Source: Chersky-822 sp035509195
Lineage (GTDB): Bacteria; Actinomycetota; Actinomycetes; Streptosporangiales; Streptosporangiaceae
NCBI GenBank assembly: GCA_035509195.1
Contig: DATJLT010000392.1
Location: 1 to 14,471, forward strand
DNA: 14,471 nt
Direction: 5' to 3'
The notes below the pieces were generated by a model that was given only the letters and a program-made list of their open reading frames with translations, was not told the DNA's origin and made no database searches. Below, piece by piece: positions 12,120 to 14,471 of the stretch (the stretch's first letter is position 1; each line of letters starts with the position of its first letter). The translations under genes were made by a program, and so were the position numbers.

Positions 12120-14099
12120 TCAGATCTGGACGCGCTCCGCGATCACGCGGGCGACCTCGTCGATGGCTTCGTCAATGGGCACGCCGTTGCGCTGCTCGCC
12201 ATTGCGGTAACGGAACGACACCGCGCCGGCCGCCACATCGTCGTCACCGGCCAGCAACATGTAAGGCACCTTCTGCTGCTGTGCCGTCCTGATCTTTTTC
12301 TGCATCCGGTCGGTGCCGGTGTCGACCTGCACCCGGATCCCCCGCTTGCGCATCCGCGAAGCGACGTCCTCCAGGTAAGGCACATGGTGGTCGGCGATCG
12401 GGATGCCCACCACCTGCACCGGCGCCAGCCAGGGCGGGAATGCCCCCGCGTAGTGCTCGACGAGGATGCCGAAGAACCGCTCGATCGACCCGAACAGCGC
12501 CCGGTGGATCATTTGCGGCCGCTGCCTGGTCCCGTCGGCGGCGGTGTACTCGATCCCGAACCGGCCAGGCTCCTGGAAGTCCACTTGCAGCGTGGAAAGC
12601 TGCCACCTCCGCCCGATCGCGTCCTTGACGTGCACATCGATCTTCGGGGCGTAAAACGCGCCCTCTCCCTCGGCGATGACGTAAGTCAGCCCTGACTGAT
12701 CGAGCGCGTGCTTGAGCGCGGCCTCGGCCGCGTCCCATTCGGCGATCTCACCGACGAACTTCTCCGGCCTGGTCGAGAGCTCGGCCTCGAACTCGGTCAG
12801 TCCGTAGTCACGGAGCAGGCCGATCACGAAGTCGAGCAGGCTGGCCAGTTCATCGGCGAGCTGGTCGGGCCGGCAGAAGATATGCGAGTCGTCCTGAGTG
12901 AACCCGCGCGCCCGTGTCAGCCCGTGCACGACTCCCGACTTCTCGTACCGGTACACGGTTCCGAACTCGAAAAGCCGCAGCGGCAACTCGCGGTAAGACC
13001 GCCCGCGCGAAGCGTAGATCAGGATGTGCATCGGGCAGTTCATCGGCTTCGGGTAGTACTTCGCGCCCTCCATCTCCATCGGCGGGTACATGCCGTCCGC
13101 GTACCAGTCCAGGTGGCCAGAGGTCTCGAACAGTGTCGACTTGGTGATGTGCGGAGTGGTCACGAACTCGTACCCGGCCTCTTCGTGACGCCGGCGCGAG
13201 TAGTCCTCCATGACCCGCCTGATCGTGCCGCCCTTGGGGTGGAACACGGGCAAGCCGCTGCCGATCTCGATCGGGAAGGAGAACAGGTCGAGTTCGGCGC
13301 CAAGCTTGCGATGATCGCGCTTCTCGGCTTCTGCGAGCATGGTCAGATACTGTTCCTGCTGCTCGCGCGACGGCCAGGCTGTCCCGTAAATCCGCTGAAG
13401 CTGCGGGTTCTTCTCATTTCCCCGCCAATAAGCACCACCGGAGCGCATCAGCTTAAAGGCAGTGAGGTACCTGGTACTCGGCACGTGGGGACCCCGGCAG
13501 AGATCCTTCCACTTGACCTCGCCTGTCGCGGCGTCCAGGTTGTCGTAGATGGTGAGCTCGCCGCCACCGACCTCGACCATCTCCTCGTCAGAGCCGCCGC
13601 CCTTCAACCCGATCAGCTCAAGCTTGTAAGGCTCGGCAGCGAGCTCGGCTCGTGCTTCCCCTTCGGTCACGACCCGGCGCCGGAAAAGCTGGCCTTGCTT
13701 GGCGATCTGCCGCATCCGCTGCTCAAGGATCTTCAGATCCTCAGGGCTGAACGCTTCAGAAACGTCGAAGTCGTAATAAAAGCCGTTCTCGACGGGCGGG
13801 CCGATGCCGAGCTTCGCCTCGGGATGCAGGTCTTGCACAGCCTGGGCAAGCACGTGCGCGGTTGAGTGCCGCATGATCGCGAGGCCCTGCGGTGAGCGGA
13901 TGCCGATCGGCGCGACGTCATCACCTTCGGCGAGCAGGCGAGCCAGGTCACGCGGGGTGCCGTTGACCCGCGCGGCGATGACCACACCTTCAGCCTTCTC
14001 CGCTGGCCAATGGGCCTCGATCGCTTCGCCGGCCGTCGTGCCTGCTTCCACCACATGCTCGCGTCCGGCGAGAGTGATGTGAAGCTTGTCGGCAGGCAC
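12120..14099 (-). CDS. thrS: Threonine--tRNA ligase ThrS (659 aa)
   Basis: ThrS charges tRNA-Thr with threonine. The N-terminal TGS domain is at ~5-65. The editing domain follows, with HSTAH (H78, H82) and CRGPH (C201, H205) forming the site that clears mischarged Ser-tRNA. The class II catalytic core starts near 265: ELDLFSF, the zinc ligand C355 in PMNCPMH, motif 2 around FGTVYRYEKSG with R384, H406 in DDSHIFC, and the third ligand in motif 3 region GSIERFFGILVEHYAG. The C-terminal anticodon-binding domain starts near APVQVVGIPI. The length is normal and the enzyme looks complete, editing included. GTG 14099 is supported by AGGGAG six bases upstream and by alignment of the TGS domain. It precedes the HIT gene on the same strand. 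Confidence 0.97.
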   Translation of the reverse strand: MPADKLHITLAGREHVVEAGTTAGEAIEAHWPAEKAEGVVIAARVNGTPRDLARLLAEGDDVAPIGIRSPQGLAIMRHSTAHVLAQAVQDLHPEAKLGIGPPVENGFYYDFDVSEAFSPEDLKILEQRMRQIAKQGQLFRRRVVTEGEARAELAAEPYKLELIGLKGGGSDEEMVEVGGGELTIYDNLDAATGEVKWKDLCRGPHVPSTRYLTAFKLMRSGGAYWRGNEKNPQLQRIYGTAWPSREQQEQYLTMLAEAEKRDHRKLGAELDLFSFPIEIGSGLPVFHPKGGTIRRVMEDYSRRRHEEAGYEFVTTPHITKSTLFETSGHLDWYADGMYPPMEMEGAKYYPKPMNCPMHILIYASRGRSYRELPLRLFEFGTVYRYEKSGVVHGLTRARGFTQDDSHIFCRPDQLADELASLLDFVIGLLRDYGLTEFEAELSTRPEKFVGEIAEWDAAEAALKHALDQSGLTYVIAEGEGAFYAPKIDVHVKDAIGRRWQLSTLQVDFQEPGRFGIEYTAADGTRQRPQMIHRALFGSIERFFGILVEHYAGAFPPWLAPVQVVGIPIADHHVPYLEDVASRMRKRGIRVQVDTGTDRMQKKIRTAQQQKVPYMLLAGDDDVAAGAVSFRYRNGEQRNGVPIDEAIDEVARVIAERVQI

Positions 14100-14105
14100 G
14101 GCTGA

Positions 14106-14147
14106 CTCCCTGGTTTCGAAGGTCCCGGATCGTGTTTCTTGATGCTA
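14106..14147 (-). promoter_or_regulatory. thrS ribosome binding site and possible -10 element
   Basis: AGGGAG (minus strand, 14111-14106) lies six bases before GTG 14099 and fixes the start. TAGCAT (14147-14142) fits TANNNT and would give a leader of about 36 nt. No -35 is evident. If this is the promoter, the hairpins at 14150-14214 are not transcribed from it. Confidence 0.5.
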
Positions 14148-14149
14148 GC

Positions 14150-14214
14150 GCGGGCGAGGCGCCCGCCAGGACTTATTAAGCCCCGGTCAGGCGCCTCGCG
14201 AAAGGCCGAGGCGC
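14150..14214 (-). terminator. Two hairpins with alternative pairing between the L,D-transpeptidase gene and thrS
   Basis: Hairpin one: GCGCCTCG (14191-14198) pairs with CGAGGCGC (14207-14214), an 8-bp perfect stem starting four bases after the transpeptidase stop. Hairpin two: GCGGGC (14150-14155) pairs with GCCCGC (14161-14166). In addition GGCGCCTCGC (14190-14199) is an exact 10-base reverse complement of GCGAGGCGCC (14154-14163), so the two hairpins compete with a third, longer-range pairing. There is no T run. The simplest reading is a terminator for the transpeptidase gene. Confidence 0.5.
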
Positions 14215-14217
14215 TGG

Positions 14218-14471
14218 TTACGTCGGCGTGACCGTGACCAGCGTTCCGTAGTGCATGTAGGGCCAGAGCCACTTCGCCTCGTTGTAAGGCAGTTCGACGC
14301 AGCCGAGACTTTGCTGCGACCCGTAGCTGTACCTCGGGAAGTAGTGCACGGCCTCGCCCGCATGGAAGTAAGACACCCAGTACACCTGGTCCGCGTACTG
14401 GCTTCCGTCCGGATTAGTACCCTTCATGATCTGGCTCTGGTACCTGATGTAGACAGGGTTAGTGCCGACCG
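14218..14471 (-). CDS. L,D-transpeptidase (YkuD fold), C-terminal part only
   Basis: The gene runs off the right edge: the frame is open to 14471 and about 84 residues are visible. SYGSQQSLGCVELPYNEAK contains the catalytic Cys of the YkuD motif. YFHAGEAVHYFPRYSYG before it and a GTLVTVTP ending are family-typical. Such enzymes make 3-3 cross-links in peptidoglycan outside the cytoplasmic membrane, or relate to these enzymes. The motif is the SLGCVEL variant rather than the usual SHGCxR/N. N-terminal domains and any signal peptide lie outside the window, and the internal ATG at 14427 is not the start. It ends 118 bp upstream of thrS on the same strand. Confidence 0.85.
   Translation of the reverse strand, partial: VGTNPVYIRYQSQIMKGTNPDGSQYADQVYWVSYFHAGEAVHYFPRYSYGSQQSLGCVELPYNEAKWLWPYMHYGTLVTVTPT

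Noticed and set aside
11331..13865. Long plus-strand open frames (about 454 aa at 11331-12695 and 385 aa at 12708-13865)
   Set aside because: They are antisense to HIT and thrS, which are unmistakable. Long antisense frames are expected in G+C-rich genomes.
14100..14217. T-box riboswitch upstream of thrS
   Set aside because: The gap is only 118 bp and no T-box consensus or antiterminator sequence could be found in it.

Overview
The window is visibly G+C-rich DNA from an actinobacterium. The evidence is the gene order thrS – HIT – pgsA – acyltransferase – pimA – small membrane protein – pdxS, which is the phosphatidylinositol-mannoside (PIM) locus typical of Actinobacteria (mycobacterial Rv2614c–Rv2606c and a similar Streptomyces locus). 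GTG starts and a PI-phosphate synthase agree with this. An EF-G2-like gene between HIT and pgsA, and rpoD next to dnaG, suggest the Streptomyces/Streptosporangiales side rather than mycobacteria. The species cannot be named from the sequence.

Layout. Bases 1-293 hold no gene, only a dense repeat block. A principal-type sigma-70 factor (294-1454, minus) and the DNA primase dnaG (1553-3436, minus) follow. A HAD-family phosphatase (3522-4223, plus) diverges from dnaG. A second repeat block (4224-4455) separates it from the convergent pdxS (4456-5406, minus). Then come a LemA-like membrane protein (5466-6038), pimA (6038-7165), a PIM acyltransferase (7162-8250) and the PI-phosphate synthase pgsA (8279-8887), all on minus, tightly packed and read from pgsA towards pdxS. 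The EF-G2-like GTPase (9044-11191, plus) diverges from pgsA. A third repeat block (11192-11474) separates it from the convergent HIT/Ap4A phosphorylase gene (11475-12050, minus), which lies downstream of thrS (12120-14099, minus). The 3' part of an L,D-transpeptidase gene (14218-14471, minus) runs off the right edge.

How the genes fit together. pgsA makes phosphatidylinositol phosphate (the PI precursor), pimA adds the first mannose and the acyltransferase acylates the product, all on the inner face of the membrane. pdxS makes pyridoxal phosphate. ThrS charges tRNA-Thr and, as a class II synthetase, may make Ap4A as a by-product, which the adjacent HIT protein would break down. The rpoD–dnaG pair recalls the macromolecular-synthesis operon of other bacteria.

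The genes are ordinary housekeeping genes. The unusual material is intergenic: three blocks of short, partly palindromic repeats with CCGGCC-rich DNA. Two of them are at convergent gene junctions and the third is downstream of rpoD at the window edge. Two blocks share one 31/32-bp repeat family in opposite orientation, flanking rpoD–dnaG–HAD. The third carries an unrelated CAACGTTGG-centred family. The divergent promoter regions carry none of these repeats. The 118-bp gap before thrS also holds three segments that can pair in alternative ways, like an attenuator.
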